Virus record (IMG/VR): IMGVR_UViG_3300033147_000207
Coordinates: 1-48,106 of that record
DNA from: a virus
DNA length: 48,106 bases
Reading direction: 5' to 3' (one strand)
In this document: one piece after another, positions 15,700-22,795 of the stretch
How the letters are laid out: every line of letters starts with the position of its first letter
How positions within the stretch are numbered: position 1 is the first letter of the stretch
The notes under the pieces: generated by a model
Databases searched by the model: none
What the model was told of the DNA's origin: nothing
What the model saw: the letters and a program-made list of their open reading frames with translations, nothing else
Program-made: the position numbers and the translations under genes

Positions 15700-16656
15700 T
15701 CAGGTGAAAACGAACTGAAGATCCTCGCCTTCGACGTCATCCGTCTCGGCAACCACTTCCAGCTCCTGGTTCAGAATCGTGATCAGATCACGTTCCCCGA
15801 ACGTCGGAGCCTTCGGAGCAACCTGCGCCGTTGCCGTGCAGATCAGCCCGGCGCCGGTGCCGACAGCCCAGGACAGATCCACGATGGCCTTCGCGCTGGC
15901 CTCGGTGAACCAATCCTTGTCGCCGATGTCTTCCAGCTCCGGGTCGATGCTGACCGTCGGTCGCGCATCCGTAACCAGAGCCGTCTCGAGGCCCGTCGTG
16001 TCGTTGGCGTTCTGCCGAACGATCACGTTGTTGCCCAGGTTCATGGTGAGGTTGGCGAACACCAGGTCGGCATCCCCGCCGTGCGCCAGGCCGACGCCCT
16101 TGAACGCAGGAGGAAGGATCGTATCGGCCGCCGGCGTAATCACCGCCAGAGCGAACGGAGCCTCCCACTTGCCCATGGCAGCGCATTCCATCTGAACCGG
16201 TTCGCCATCCACGCAAGTCACCACGATGTCCAGCATCCCGCCGGACAGCGAGTAGCATTGACCGTCCTTGTTGACGCCGATGGTGAACCGCTCGTAGCTG
16301 GCGATGGCCACGCGCTTGTACGTCACCGACGTGGACGCGACGATGGTCTCGCTGTACCCGGCAGCACGGAACAGAACACCGATGCCGGGCGCAACGCCCG
16401 CGGCCGAGCCGCCCTTCAGCAAGCACTTGAAGTTGATCGCGGCTTTCTGGATGGTGATGACACCGGGCCGCTTCTGCAACGTACCACCGACGGACGACCG
16501 TTCGAACTCGCCCCAGTCCGGGCTGAACTCGATGTCGTAAGCGTCAATGAGGATCTCGGCGCTCGTGGGCGGTGCACCGGTGTTGAACACGGCGGTTCCG
16601 GGCGTAGCCTCTACTTCGATGTAGAGCTGGCTCGCCATTTCACGATGAATCCCCAT
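15700..16656 (-). CDS. Major tail tube protein (318 aa)
   Basis: A beta-rich protein located immediately before the tail assembly chaperone, with features of siphophage tube proteins: MASQLYIEVEATPGTAVF near the start, IDAYDIEFSPDWGEFERSSVGGTLQKRPG, and a C-terminal APTFGERDLITILNQELEV. Gly/Ala-rich loops are frequent. The start at ATG 16656 has GGGGAG upstream and overlaps the previous stop (TGATG). Assignment rests on gene order and overall composition; the family resembles the 'phage tail tube protein' group rather than lambda V itself. Confidence 0.82.
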   Translation of the reverse strand: MGIHREMASQLYIEVEATPGTAVFNTGAPPTSAEILIDAYDIEFSPDWGEFERSSVGGTLQKRPGVITIQKAAINFKCLLKGGSAAGVAPGIGVLFRAAGYSETIVASTSVTYKRVAIASYERFTIGVNKDGQCYSLSGGMLDIVVTCVDGEPVQMECAAMGKWEAPFALAVITPAADTILPPAFKGVGLAHGGDADLVFANLTMNLGNNVIVRQNANDTTGLETALVTDARPTVSIDPELEDIGDKDWFTEASAKAIVDLSWAVGTGAGLICTATAQVAPKAPTFGERDLITILNQELEVVAETDDVEGEDLQFVFT

Positions 16657-16838
16657 CAGCTACTCCCCTCGCCCTTCGGCGATCGCGCCACGACCGGCGC
16701 CGGTTTGATGATCTTGTTTCGGGCCGCAAGCCGCTTGCTCGTGCGCTCGTGCGCTGCGAGAACCGCGGCCGCTTCGTCGCTCTCGACCGGCTTCCCGTTT
16801 CGAGTGACCTTGCCCGCCTTGGAAATCTCAATGCTCAT
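16656..16838 (-). CDS. Small basic protein in the neck/tail region (60 aa)
   Basis: Starts MSIEISKAGKVTRNGKPVES with AGGAG five bases upstream of ATG 16838. The rest is a helix-forming, lysine/arginine-rich segment (AHERTSKRLAARNKIIKPAP). It overlaps the upstream stop (ATGA) and the tail tube start (TGATG). No family recognised. It might be a small connector or tube accessory; longer reading to 17060 would overlap the upstream gene and is rejected. Confidence 0.7.
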   Translation of the reverse strand: MSIEISKAGKVTRNGKPVESDEAAAVLAAHERTSKRLAARNKIIKPAPVVARSPKGEGSS

Positions 16839-17365
16839 AAAGTCTCCTGTACCCGCGAAACGAAAGATACCACGACACGGCGCAACTCCCTGCCGGACGG
16901 ATCTTCGTCGGGGTCCACTTCGTAGCGAACAGGGCCAGCCGGTCGCGTGTGCAAAACAACCGAGGTGCCCAGCTCCAAGTTTTCGTACTTCATCAGAAGC
17001 ACGCGCACAAACGCCGCTCCAACTCGGTTCACGATCCGCATGTAGTCCTGATCGGACCAATCTGCATCGCGCAAGATTGTGCCCACTACGTCGTAAACCA
17101 CATCTGTCAAGAGCCGCCCGGCCGCGTATTGACGCGGAGCCTGGCCGCCGTCTACGGACATTCCGGTTGGTATCACCGCCACCAGAAGCCCATCCCCGCC
17201 TTCTTCCACGGGCTCGAAATAATCCACTACCGTCGGCGTCGGGACCGTCACATCAGCCCCCGACTCCGTGTTGATTAAACCAATCTCTGTCCCCAAGCGA
17301 GCCGTCAGCGTGGCAACCGCTGCCTCCTGAACACGCTCGAATGGACTGACCTGCGGGACGCTCAT
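16835..17365 (-). CDS. Probable tail terminator / neck protein (176 aa)
   Basis: Lies between the virion morphogenesis protein and the tail tube gene, the usual place of a tail terminator (lambda U-like). The sequence has an N-terminal helix (FERVQEAAVATLTARLG) and alternating strands (GLLVAVIPTGM, DVVYDVVGTILRDADW, a helix IVNRVGAAFVRVLLM, and LRRVVVSFVSRVQETL at the end). This alpha/beta pattern matches terminator-type proteins. No diagnostic motif is visible, so the call is positional. Start ATG 17365 overlaps the upstream stop (ATGA). Confidence 0.65.
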   Translation of the reverse strand: MSVPQVSPFERVQEAAVATLTARLGTEIGLINTESGADVTVPTPTVVDYFEPVEEGGDGLLVAVIPTGMSVDGGQAPRQYAAGRLLTDVVYDVVGTILRDADWSDQDYMRIVNRVGAAFVRVLLMKYENLELGTSVVLHTRPAGPVRYEVDPDEDPSGRELRRVVVSFVSRVQETL

Positions 17366-17904
17366 GTGATTCGCCGCCTTCTACGAGCAGTCTTCATACC
17401 CAGAACGCGCATGGCTCGCCGGAACCGAGGCACCAGCCACAGCCCAATCACGCGCTCGTACTCTTCCAGCTGCGCGTCGGTGTGCTGCAGCGGAGGCCGC
17501 TCCGGCATCACCGGGATGTTCCCCTCTTGGTGAATCTTAGCCAGCGGGTCGGAGGAGCCGAGGTACATATTCGGGCCAACCATCTCCGCGATGTGGTTGT
17601 GCTGCTCGCGCTCGATGAAGCTGCGCCGCAGATCGCCTTGATCCACCAGGATCTTCCGACCACGGAAGTTCTTTCGGCGCTTGTCCTGCGCCTTCTTCCT
17701 GCGAGCGTAGTCACGGGTCAACGGAGCCCACCGCAAACCGCCGCTGCGGCCCTCGGTCTTGAAGTGCTCCACCATGTTCTTCCGGAACTTGGTGTCCATC
17801 TTCGGCAGCAGCGAGCGTTTCATCTCGTCGTTGGTCGGCATGGTGGCTGCGATCAGCTCGGTGAGCGTCACCACCCGCTTGACTCTGCTGCGCCGCTTCG
17901 CCAT
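17362..17904 (-). CDS. Phage virion morphogenesis / tail completion protein (180 aa)
   Basis: Matches the 'phage virion morphogenesis' family (Mu G / P2 S-like). An N-terminal helix is followed by the characteristic block GLRWAPLTRDYARRKKAQDK, then GRKILVDQGDLRRSFIERE and a late helix ending in basic residues. Such proteins join head to tail. The start ATG 17904 has GAGGA upstream and shares a base with the previous stop (TAATG); the frame extends to 18339 only in sequence that overlaps the preceding gene. Confidence 0.82.
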   Translation of the reverse strand: MAKRRSRVKRVVTLTELIAATMPTNDEMKRSLLPKMDTKFRKNMVEHFKTEGRSGGLRWAPLTRDYARRKKAQDKRRKNFRGRKILVDQGDLRRSFIEREQHNHIAEMVGPNMYLGSSDPLAKIHQEGNIPVMPERPPLQHTDAQLEEYERVIGLWLVPRFRRAMRVLGMKTARRRRRIT

Positions 17905-18434
17905 TACAAATCGTCCTCGCCGGTCAGCGACACCAGGATGCCCGGCGCTTCCTTCCCGGCTTTCTCCGCGAACTCCTCGACCTCGCCCGTGCTGTACGCC
18001 GTGACTACCGTGGCCACAGCGTACAAAGCCTCGGCAGCAGCAAGCAGTTCGGCGGGTATGTCCTTGCCCGGCTCGCCAACCATGAGCTGCCGCCAACGCC
18101 GCTCGAGCTCCGTGATCTTGTCGGACGACTTTTGCGGCTTCACACCGCGAAAGTGATGCCGCACCTGGTCTATCGCAGCACCCACCGCGTTCGCTTCGGT
18201 CAACAACTGCCGGAACGCCAACCCGAAGTCGCTGGTGATGTCCACCGGGTTCGCGCCAATGTCCACAGTGATGGTCACGCCGTTGGTGTTCAGCTTCAGG
18301 CGAATCGCTGCGCCGCGGTTGCGGGCGAATACCTCGCACTGGGTCGTGGTCGGGGCGCTGGTTGCGCTGATCCCGATGCCCGAGTACGTGGTAATTTCGG
18401 TGTCGTCGCAGAAAGCATCGTCAAAAGCAGCCAT
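17904..18434 (-). CDS. Hypothetical head-tail region protein (176 aa)
   Basis: Not recognised. The N-terminal half is beta-rich (ITTYSGIGISATSAPTTT, RLKLNTNGVTITVDIG). The C-terminal half is helical and charged (FRQLLTEANAVGAAIDQV, then PAELLAAAEALYAVATVVTAYS). A TTG at 18437 is possible, but the ATG at 18434 has GGGGGA upstream and the usual TGATG overlap. Its place between the decoration-like protein and the completion protein suggests a neck component. Confidence 0.7.
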   Translation of the reverse strand: MAAFDDAFCDDTEITTYSGIGISATSAPTTTQCEVFARNRGAAIRLKLNTNGVTITVDIGANPVDITSDFGLAFRQLLTEANAVGAAIDQVRHHFRGVKPQKSSDKITELERRWRQLMVGEPGKDIPAELLAAAEALYAVATVVTAYSTGEVEEFAEKAGKEAPGILVSLTGEDDL

Positions 18435-19501
18435 CAAGTCCCCCGTTCGCGCAACAGCAGCGAGTCGACGCCGACATGGTACCGCGTTGTGGTCGCCGGC
18501 GGCGATCCGTCCTGGACGAAACGGATGCCCAGAGTTTGCGAGAGCTTCCCGTGACTGATCTCAGGGAACTCCACCGTTTGCCAGTAGTTGCCCGGCGATG
18601 CGCTCAATACCTGGGAAAACAGCACGTTCTCGCCCTCACCCGTGTTGACGTTGCGGTAAACCTCGACACGAAACAGCGAATCGGTGTGCGGCCGCACGTA
18701 GATCCGCAACCGGCCTTCGTAGGACGTACCGAGTACGGTTTGCGTTCTGGGCTTGAACAGCCGCAGCTCCGGGGCCTCGAGCACCGGCGTCGGCGTCAAC
18801 GTCACCTCGTCCACGTACCACGTTCCCTGACCAGGGCCGAAACCGCTCCCGGTCATGTCGGCGTGGAACTTCAGCGTAGTGAACGCTGCAGCCGATGCGG
18901 TTACCTGTGTCCACTCCCGAATCGGGATGTTCCCGGCGTCGAGCGTCAACACTGGAGCCGTGTCGCGGAAGATACGCAGGCGTGAAGCCCAACCGCTGTC
19001 GTTGTTGTCGCGCCAAACCCAAGCGGTCACCGTGTGGGTCGTAGCGGCGGCAACAACCTGCTCTGCAATCGGTTCGGCGTCATTTGGCCCGTTGGTCCGC
19101 GCTGGAAGGAAAAGCGACTGAGCGCCCGCGTATGGCTTCGTGGTCCGGATCTCGGCGCTGTCGAACAGCGACCAGGAGGTTCCCACCTCAAAACCGCCAT
19201 CGTTGACTATGGATTCAGCAACCGATCGGGCCAGCAAGGCCACGTGGCGCGCACTGGCGAGAGCAGACTTCGGCCACGCCGGTGAGTAAGCCGTGTCACC
19301 GTTCCATAGTTCGGTGATCGGCGGTGCGTCACCGTTGCGTACCAGTTCGAAGTTGGGATCAAGGTCGCTGGAGCCTGGATTGTTCCAGCCGTACATGGCC
19401 CACGGTGCTGACCCGGCCACACCGCGGTGGATCATGGACGGGTTCCGTAGCTTCGCCTCGTAGCGAGTACGATGCGCGGCCACTGAGGCCACGCGGGTCA
19501 T
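18434..19501 (-). CDS. Virion protein with two carbohydrate-binding-like modules (355 aa)
   Basis: After about 95 N-terminal residues, residues 100-240 form a jelly-roll resembling CBM4/9 or CBM-like modules: NDGGFEVGTSWSLFDSAEIR, HTVTAWVWRDNNDS, and at the end TWYVDEVTLTP. A second beta-rich module follows (about 250-350, GRLRIYVRPHTDSLFRVEVY, TLGIRFVQDG). The same pattern recurs in the giant tail protein. Location among head/neck genes suggests a capsid or collar decoration that binds surface glycans. Start ATG 19501 overlaps the upstream stop (TAATG). Confidence 0.72.
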   Translation of the reverse strand: MTRVASVAAHRTRYEAKLRNPSMIHRGVAGSAPWAMYGWNNPGSSDLDPNFELVRNGDAPPITELWNGDTAYSPAWPKSALASARHVALLARSVAESIVNDGGFEVGTSWSLFDSAEIRTTKPYAGAQSLFLPARTNGPNDAEPIAEQVVAAATTHTVTAWVWRDNNDSGWASRLRIFRDTAPVLTLDAGNIPIREWTQVTASAAAFTTLKFHADMTGSGFGPGQGTWYVDEVTLTPTPVLEAPELRLFKPRTQTVLGTSYEGRLRIYVRPHTDSLFRVEVYRNVNTGEGENVLFSQVLSASPGNYWQTVEFPEISHGKLSQTLGIRFVQDGSPPATTTRYHVGVDSLLLRERGT

Positions 19502-19896
19502 TACTCGCTGCTCTCGGGCGCGGTGGCGATGTCGATGAGAGCGTCAACGCAGTCGGTCTTGGTCCTGAAGTTCTCCGGGTCCAGGCCGTGCGCCAACAGC
19601 AAACCGTCCAGCTCGGCACGGTTCATCGTCCCGATCGCATCCGTGTCGATGCCGGGAAGTGCGTCACTTGCCGTGGATGCCGGTGAGCGCACAGGAGTCG
19701 GGCCGGGCACCTCGTCGGGGTCATGCTCGACCAATTCCTTGCAGTCGTAGAACCGTTTCCACAGCTCGTCGCCCACATCGTCGAGGTCGGCCTTCACGAT
19801 GTCGCCGGTCCTGAAGCCGCGGCCGGCGGGGTAGTTCACGGTCTTCTGGCCGAGGCGACACGGGCCATTCAACGTCAAGCGGTACAGCTTCTGCAT
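19501..19896 (-). CDS. Head-region protein with C-terminal helix-extension-helix motif (131 aa)
   Basis: The N-terminal half looks beta-rich (QKLYRLTLNGPCRLGQKTVN, FRTGDIVKADLDD). The final 40 residues, MNRAELDGLLLAHGLDPENF then TKTDCVDALIDIA, resemble a LEM/HeH or SAP-like helix-extension-helix motif that is common at the ends of phage head-tail joining proteins. It follows the major capsid gene after a strong stem-loop. AGGAG lies seven bases before ATG 19896. Confidence 0.72.
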   Translation of the reverse strand: MQKLYRLTLNGPCRLGQKTVNYPAGRGFRTGDIVKADLDDVGDELWKRFYDCKELVEHDPDEVPGPTPVRSPASTASDALPGIDTDAIGTMNRAELDGLLLAHGLDPENFRTKTDCVDALIDIATAPESSE

Positions 19897-19913
19897 CGGT
19901 GCTCCTGTGATAC

Positions 19914-19945
19914 GGCGGCTCGACCGTATTTCAGGTCGAGCCGCC
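19914..19945 (-). terminator. 12-bp stem-loop directly after the major capsid gene
   Basis: Perfect inverted repeat GGCGGCTCGACC (19914-19925) and GGTCGAGCCGCC (19934-19945) with an 8-base loop, between the capsid stop and the next ribosome site. No T-run follows, so it is more likely an attenuator or mRNA-stability element that keeps capsid message high relative to downstream genes than a full terminator. Confidence 0.7.
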
Positions 19946-19974
19946 CGCTGTTCAATGGCCCGCAGGGCCTACGA

Positions 19975-20955
19975 TCAGGTGTCCAGACCGGTCAGGAGAT
20001 ACGCGGCGTCGTTGTTGACGATCTTCTCATCGCAGTACATCGACGGCTCGATGATCTCGCCCTTGCGAGGATCGTCGCGCCAGGTCCGCGTTTCGAAACC
20101 ACCACCACGCGTGGTGAACGAGAGCGCGAAGCCCTTGTAAACCATCGACGGCGGAGGATTCCACGAAATGACCGCCTTGTCCGTGCCCCAGATCTCGGCG
20201 ATGGACTCGGTGATCCCTTCGCCAGCGGTGTTGAAGTACGAACCGGCGACCACGACCTTGCCGACCTGCCAGTACGCCGCGACCATCGCGGGCGTGATGT
20301 CGGATTGGTTCACCGTCTGAACGTACTTCACCCGATCCTGAATGTCGGTGTTCAGCGCGATCAGCTGCAACCAGTCGGTGTAGCCGATGGTTACGGTCAA
20401 CTCGTCGTCCGTCGCCATGCCGAGAGTTGCCTCGCGGATCGCCACACGCGCCGTGTTGATGTCGGTGATGGTCTTGGTTCCCGCTACGTCCCAGGCCGCA
20501 GCAGCCGCACCGGTGTTGGGCGTGGCATAGTTGCCCGCCGTCTGCACCAGAGCGCGAACGCGATGAGCCCGATCCTGCCGCAACGCCTCGACCAACTGCT
20601 CGGTGAGGTTGTTGCGCAGCATCAGAGCGGAGTCGGCGTTGTCCCGAATCCTGTCGAACAGGATCTGGTTCAGCGCATACTCCTCAACGCGGTAGTTGTC
20701 GGTCGAGATTCCGAACCCACGGAGCGCGGCAGCGGTGCCGTCTTCCGAGCGCAGCGATCGCAACCCGTCGGGCGCGGTGTCGCTGATCTCGCCGGAGATC
20801 CGCTGACGGTTGATCTTCCAGATCTTGTCCGTTTCGTTGGCGACGCGGAAGAACGGCGCCAACTCGTCGACCCATCCGAACGCCTGCGGTCGATAGTTGA
20901 CCGCGAGGTTCGTCAACGGGCGGTCGATACGAACGTCACTTCTGGTGGGAAGCAT
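19975..20955 (-). CDS. Major capsid protein (326 aa)
   Basis: A HK97-fold-type major capsid protein by size, gene order and sequence character: an N-terminal arm (RPLTNLAVNYRPQAFGWVDEL), the long helix segment with NYRVEEYALNQILFDRIRDNA, and a central domain with TDDELTVTIGYTDWLQLIALN. The end, GFALSFTTRGGGFETRTWRDD, is typical of E-like capsid proteins. It follows the decoration-like gene and protease/scaffold. AGGAGAG precedes ATG 20955 and a strong stem-loop follows the stop, both consistent with very high expression. Confidence 0.9.
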   Translation of the reverse strand: MLPTRSDVRIDRPLTNLAVNYRPQAFGWVDELAPFFRVANETDKIWKINRQRISGEISDTAPDGLRSLRSEDGTAAALRGFGISTDNYRVEEYALNQILFDRIRDNADSALMLRNNLTEQLVEALRQDRAHRVRALVQTAGNYATPNTGAAAAAWDVAGTKTITDINTARVAIREATLGMATDDELTVTIGYTDWLQLIALNTDIQDRVKYVQTVNQSDITPAMVAAYWQVGKVVVAGSYFNTAGEGITESIAEIWGTDKAVISWNPPPSMVYKGFALSFTTRGGGFETRTWRDDPRKGEIIEPSMYCDEKIVNNDAAYLLTGLDT

Positions 20956-20982
20956 CGTTTACTCTCCTGTTCCCCGTTGCGA

Positions 20983-21417
20983 TCAGAAGACCTGGGGTCG
21001 AAGCCAGATCGGGAAAGTTTCACCGTCGACAGCATCCATCAGAGCGATGCCAACCATCTCGGTCAGCGAAGCATCCGGGGGCAGGTTGTCGGTGGTGGAG
21101 GTCGCGCCGTGGTCGTGACCGTCGGTCGCAACGGTGAACTTGGCAACACGACCAGCGGTCGCGTCTGCCTTCAGCCGATCACCCTTCGTGATCGCTGCGC
21201 CGGCGATGGCTCGCGTGTAGCCTTGCGTCAAGACCGTGGCGGGCTCACCAGCGTTGGGGGCGTTCTGGAGAATCCCGATCACCGCATCCGTCTCGGCAGT
21301 CACCTGAGTGACCGTGCGCCCGGTGGCGTCAATGGTCATCAGCGAATACTGAGCTGCGGTGTAGTCGGCCGCGGCGGTGAATCCACCTCCGAGGTCCATG
21401 TTTTCCGAAGCACCCAT
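20983..21417 (-). CDS. Capsid decoration / DUF2190-like protein (144 aa)
   Basis: A small Gly/Ala/Thr-rich beta protein between scaffold and major capsid genes, the place of head decoration proteins such as lambda D. The sequence AVIGILQNAPNAGEPATVLT, then GAAITKGDRLKADATAGRVA and a final VGIALMDAV matches the repeating pattern of DUF2190-type capsid cement proteins. GGAGG is five bases before ATG 21417. Confidence 0.8.
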   Translation of the reverse strand: MGASENMDLGGGFTAAADYTAAQYSLMTIDATGRTVTQVTAETDAVIGILQNAPNAGEPATVLTQGYTRAIAGAAITKGDRLKADATAGRVAKFTVATDGHDHGATSTTDNLPPDASLTEMVGIALMDAVDGETFPIWLRPQVF

Positions 21418-21460
21418 GAGGGCCTCCTTTGTCAGTTACGTGAGTGAGAAGTTGCCGAGA

Positions 21461-22177
21461 TCAGTTGCCGCGCGGCAGGCTGATTCCCTGGCTTTCCAGG
21501 TACGCCTGGTACTCCTCGGGGTGATCGGTGCTGGCCTGAACGGTCGCCTGGTTGTAGGTCAGCGCGGTTCCGTCCTTCTTGGACAGCTCGATGGTTTCGT
21601 CGATCTTGACCAGGAAAGCGTCCTGCGCCAGCATCGCGTCGAGTTGCTCGTCGGTCGCGTCCGGGTGCTGCTTGCTGAGAGCCACCTTGGCGTCCGGCTT
21701 CGTCTGCGTGAGTTTGGTTCGCGGCGCACCGGCCTGAATGCGGCCGTTGGTGTTGACCACCTTCTTGCGGCTGTCGTTGCTCTCGAGCTTGGAGCAGTAC
21801 GTCCGCAAGCCCTCGGCGTCCTTGAACCAGCCGAGCTTCTGCAGCGCCGTCTGCGCGGCGTTGGAATCCTCGGCGTCGTAGCCCTCGACGTCGGCTTTCG
21901 CCAACGCGCCGCACTCGAGCGCCTGGTCGATGGCGGTGCGCGCCAACGCATTCTGCGCCGAGAGAGCCGTGTCGGCCATCTCGGTCTTGGCGACCTTCAA
22001 CGCGGCGGTTGCCTCGGTGGCTGCCGTGGTTGCCACGGTCGCGGCTTCCGTGGCAGCAGCGAGCGCCGCCTCGAACTCGGTCTTCTGCGCGTCCATCGCC
22101 ACCTGATGAGCGGCGTTGGTGTCGGCGAGTTTCTGCTGCAGTTCGATCAGCTGTTTCTGAAGTTCCTTGACGTCCAT
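21461..22177 (-). CDS. Scaffold protein from internal start (238 aa)
   Basis: The in-frame ATG at 22177 (MDVKELQKQLIELQ) follows AGGAG at 8 bases, inside the protease gene and exactly at the boundary between protease and coiled-coil domain. A nested scaffold translated from this start would be the abundant internal scaffold of the procapsid. It begins with a coiled coil, followed by an Ala-rich helix region and a helical C-terminus that would contact the capsid protein. Known precedent: lambda Nu3 and Mu Z. Confidence 0.72.
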   Translation of the reverse strand: MDVKELQKQLIELQQKLADTNAAHQVAMDAQKTEFEAALAAATEAATVATTAATEATAALKVAKTEMADTALSAQNALARTAIDQALECGALAKADVEGYDAEDSNAAQTALQKLGWFKDAEGLRTYCSKLESNDSRKKVVNTNGRIQAGAPRTKLTQTKPDAKVALSKQHPDATDEQLDAMLAQDAFLVKIDETIELSKKDGTALTYNQATVQASTDHPEEYQAYLESQGISLPRGN

Positions 22178-22795
22178 CGGGTCGTCTCCTGTCGGCACCA
22201 GTTGGTTGGTATTCCACTGTGTGCTGAGATGGTACCAGTTATTCGAACAGGCGATTTGCGTCGCCATCACCTCTGCGATCTTCGCTGCTGCAATCTGCAC
22301 CGGCAGGAAAGGATCGGGGGTGATGTCTACCCCGCCGAACACAGCGCCGATCTCAGCACCGTGTCGGTCTTTGCCTTCTTCGGCGAATACAATCGAGAGC
22401 CCGCGCACGCCCATGGTTCCGTCGGCAGTCAGCTCGGCCCATCCCGCTGGAGAGAACTCCAGATGAGCCATCAAGTCGATGCCGTTGCGCCAGATCTTCA
22501 GCACATGCAGCGCCGGTTTCACGATGGACTTGTCGCGGAGATCCTGGTCTTCCTTGGTAGTTGCGTGACCAAAGTAACCAGCCGCCGGCGCACCGCCCTC
22601 ACTCAACCAACGCGAGTAGTTCTGAACCATCTGGTCGCCCATTGCGGGCGTCAGGTCGAAATTTAGAGGCCCGTTTTTGAGGCCCGTGCCTTCGAGCCGC
22701 GCGATCGGCGTTTCGAGGATGATCGAACCGCCGTCGCCCTCACCCACCACATCGCAGAGGATCTCTTTCCCGCCGAACACCACGGTACGTTTCAT
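21461..22795 (-). CDS. Prohead protease with C-terminal scaffold domain (444 aa)
   Basis: Residues 1-200 resemble Mu gpI-type prohead proteases: LEGTGLKNGPLNFDLTPAM, GAPAAGYFGHATTKED, GIDLMAHLEFSPAGWAELT, then the GVRGLSIVFAEE strand. The second half, from about residue 207, is an Ala/Glu/Lys-rich coiled-coil scaffold (MDVKELQKQLIELQQKLADT onward). Start ATG 22795 overlaps the portal stop (ATGA). The frame extends upstream only inside the portal gene. A second, nested start gives the scaffold alone (see 21461..22177), as in the Mu I/Z and lambda C/Nu3 pairs. Catalytic residues cannot be fixed by eye. Confidence 0.8.
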   Translation of the reverse strand: MKRTVVFGGKEILCDVVGEGDGGSIILETPIARLEGTGLKNGPLNFDLTPAMGDQMVQNYSRWLSEGGAPAAGYFGHATTKEDQDLRDKSIVKPALHVLKIWRNGIDLMAHLEFSPAGWAELTADGTMGVRGLSIVFAEEGKDRHGAEIGAVFGGVDITPDPFLPVQIAAAKIAEVMATQIACSNNWYHLSTQWNTNQLVPTGDDPMDVKELQKQLIELQQKLADTNAAHQVAMDAQKTEFEAALAAATEAATVATTAATEATAALKVAKTEMADTALSAQNALARTAIDQALECGALAKADVEGYDAEDSNAAQTALQKLGWFKDAEGLRTYCSKLESNDSRKKVVNTNGRIQAGAPRTKLTQTKPDAKVALSKQHPDATDEQLDAMLAQDAFLVKIDETIELSKKDGTALTYNQATVQASTDHPEEYQAYLESQGISLPRGN

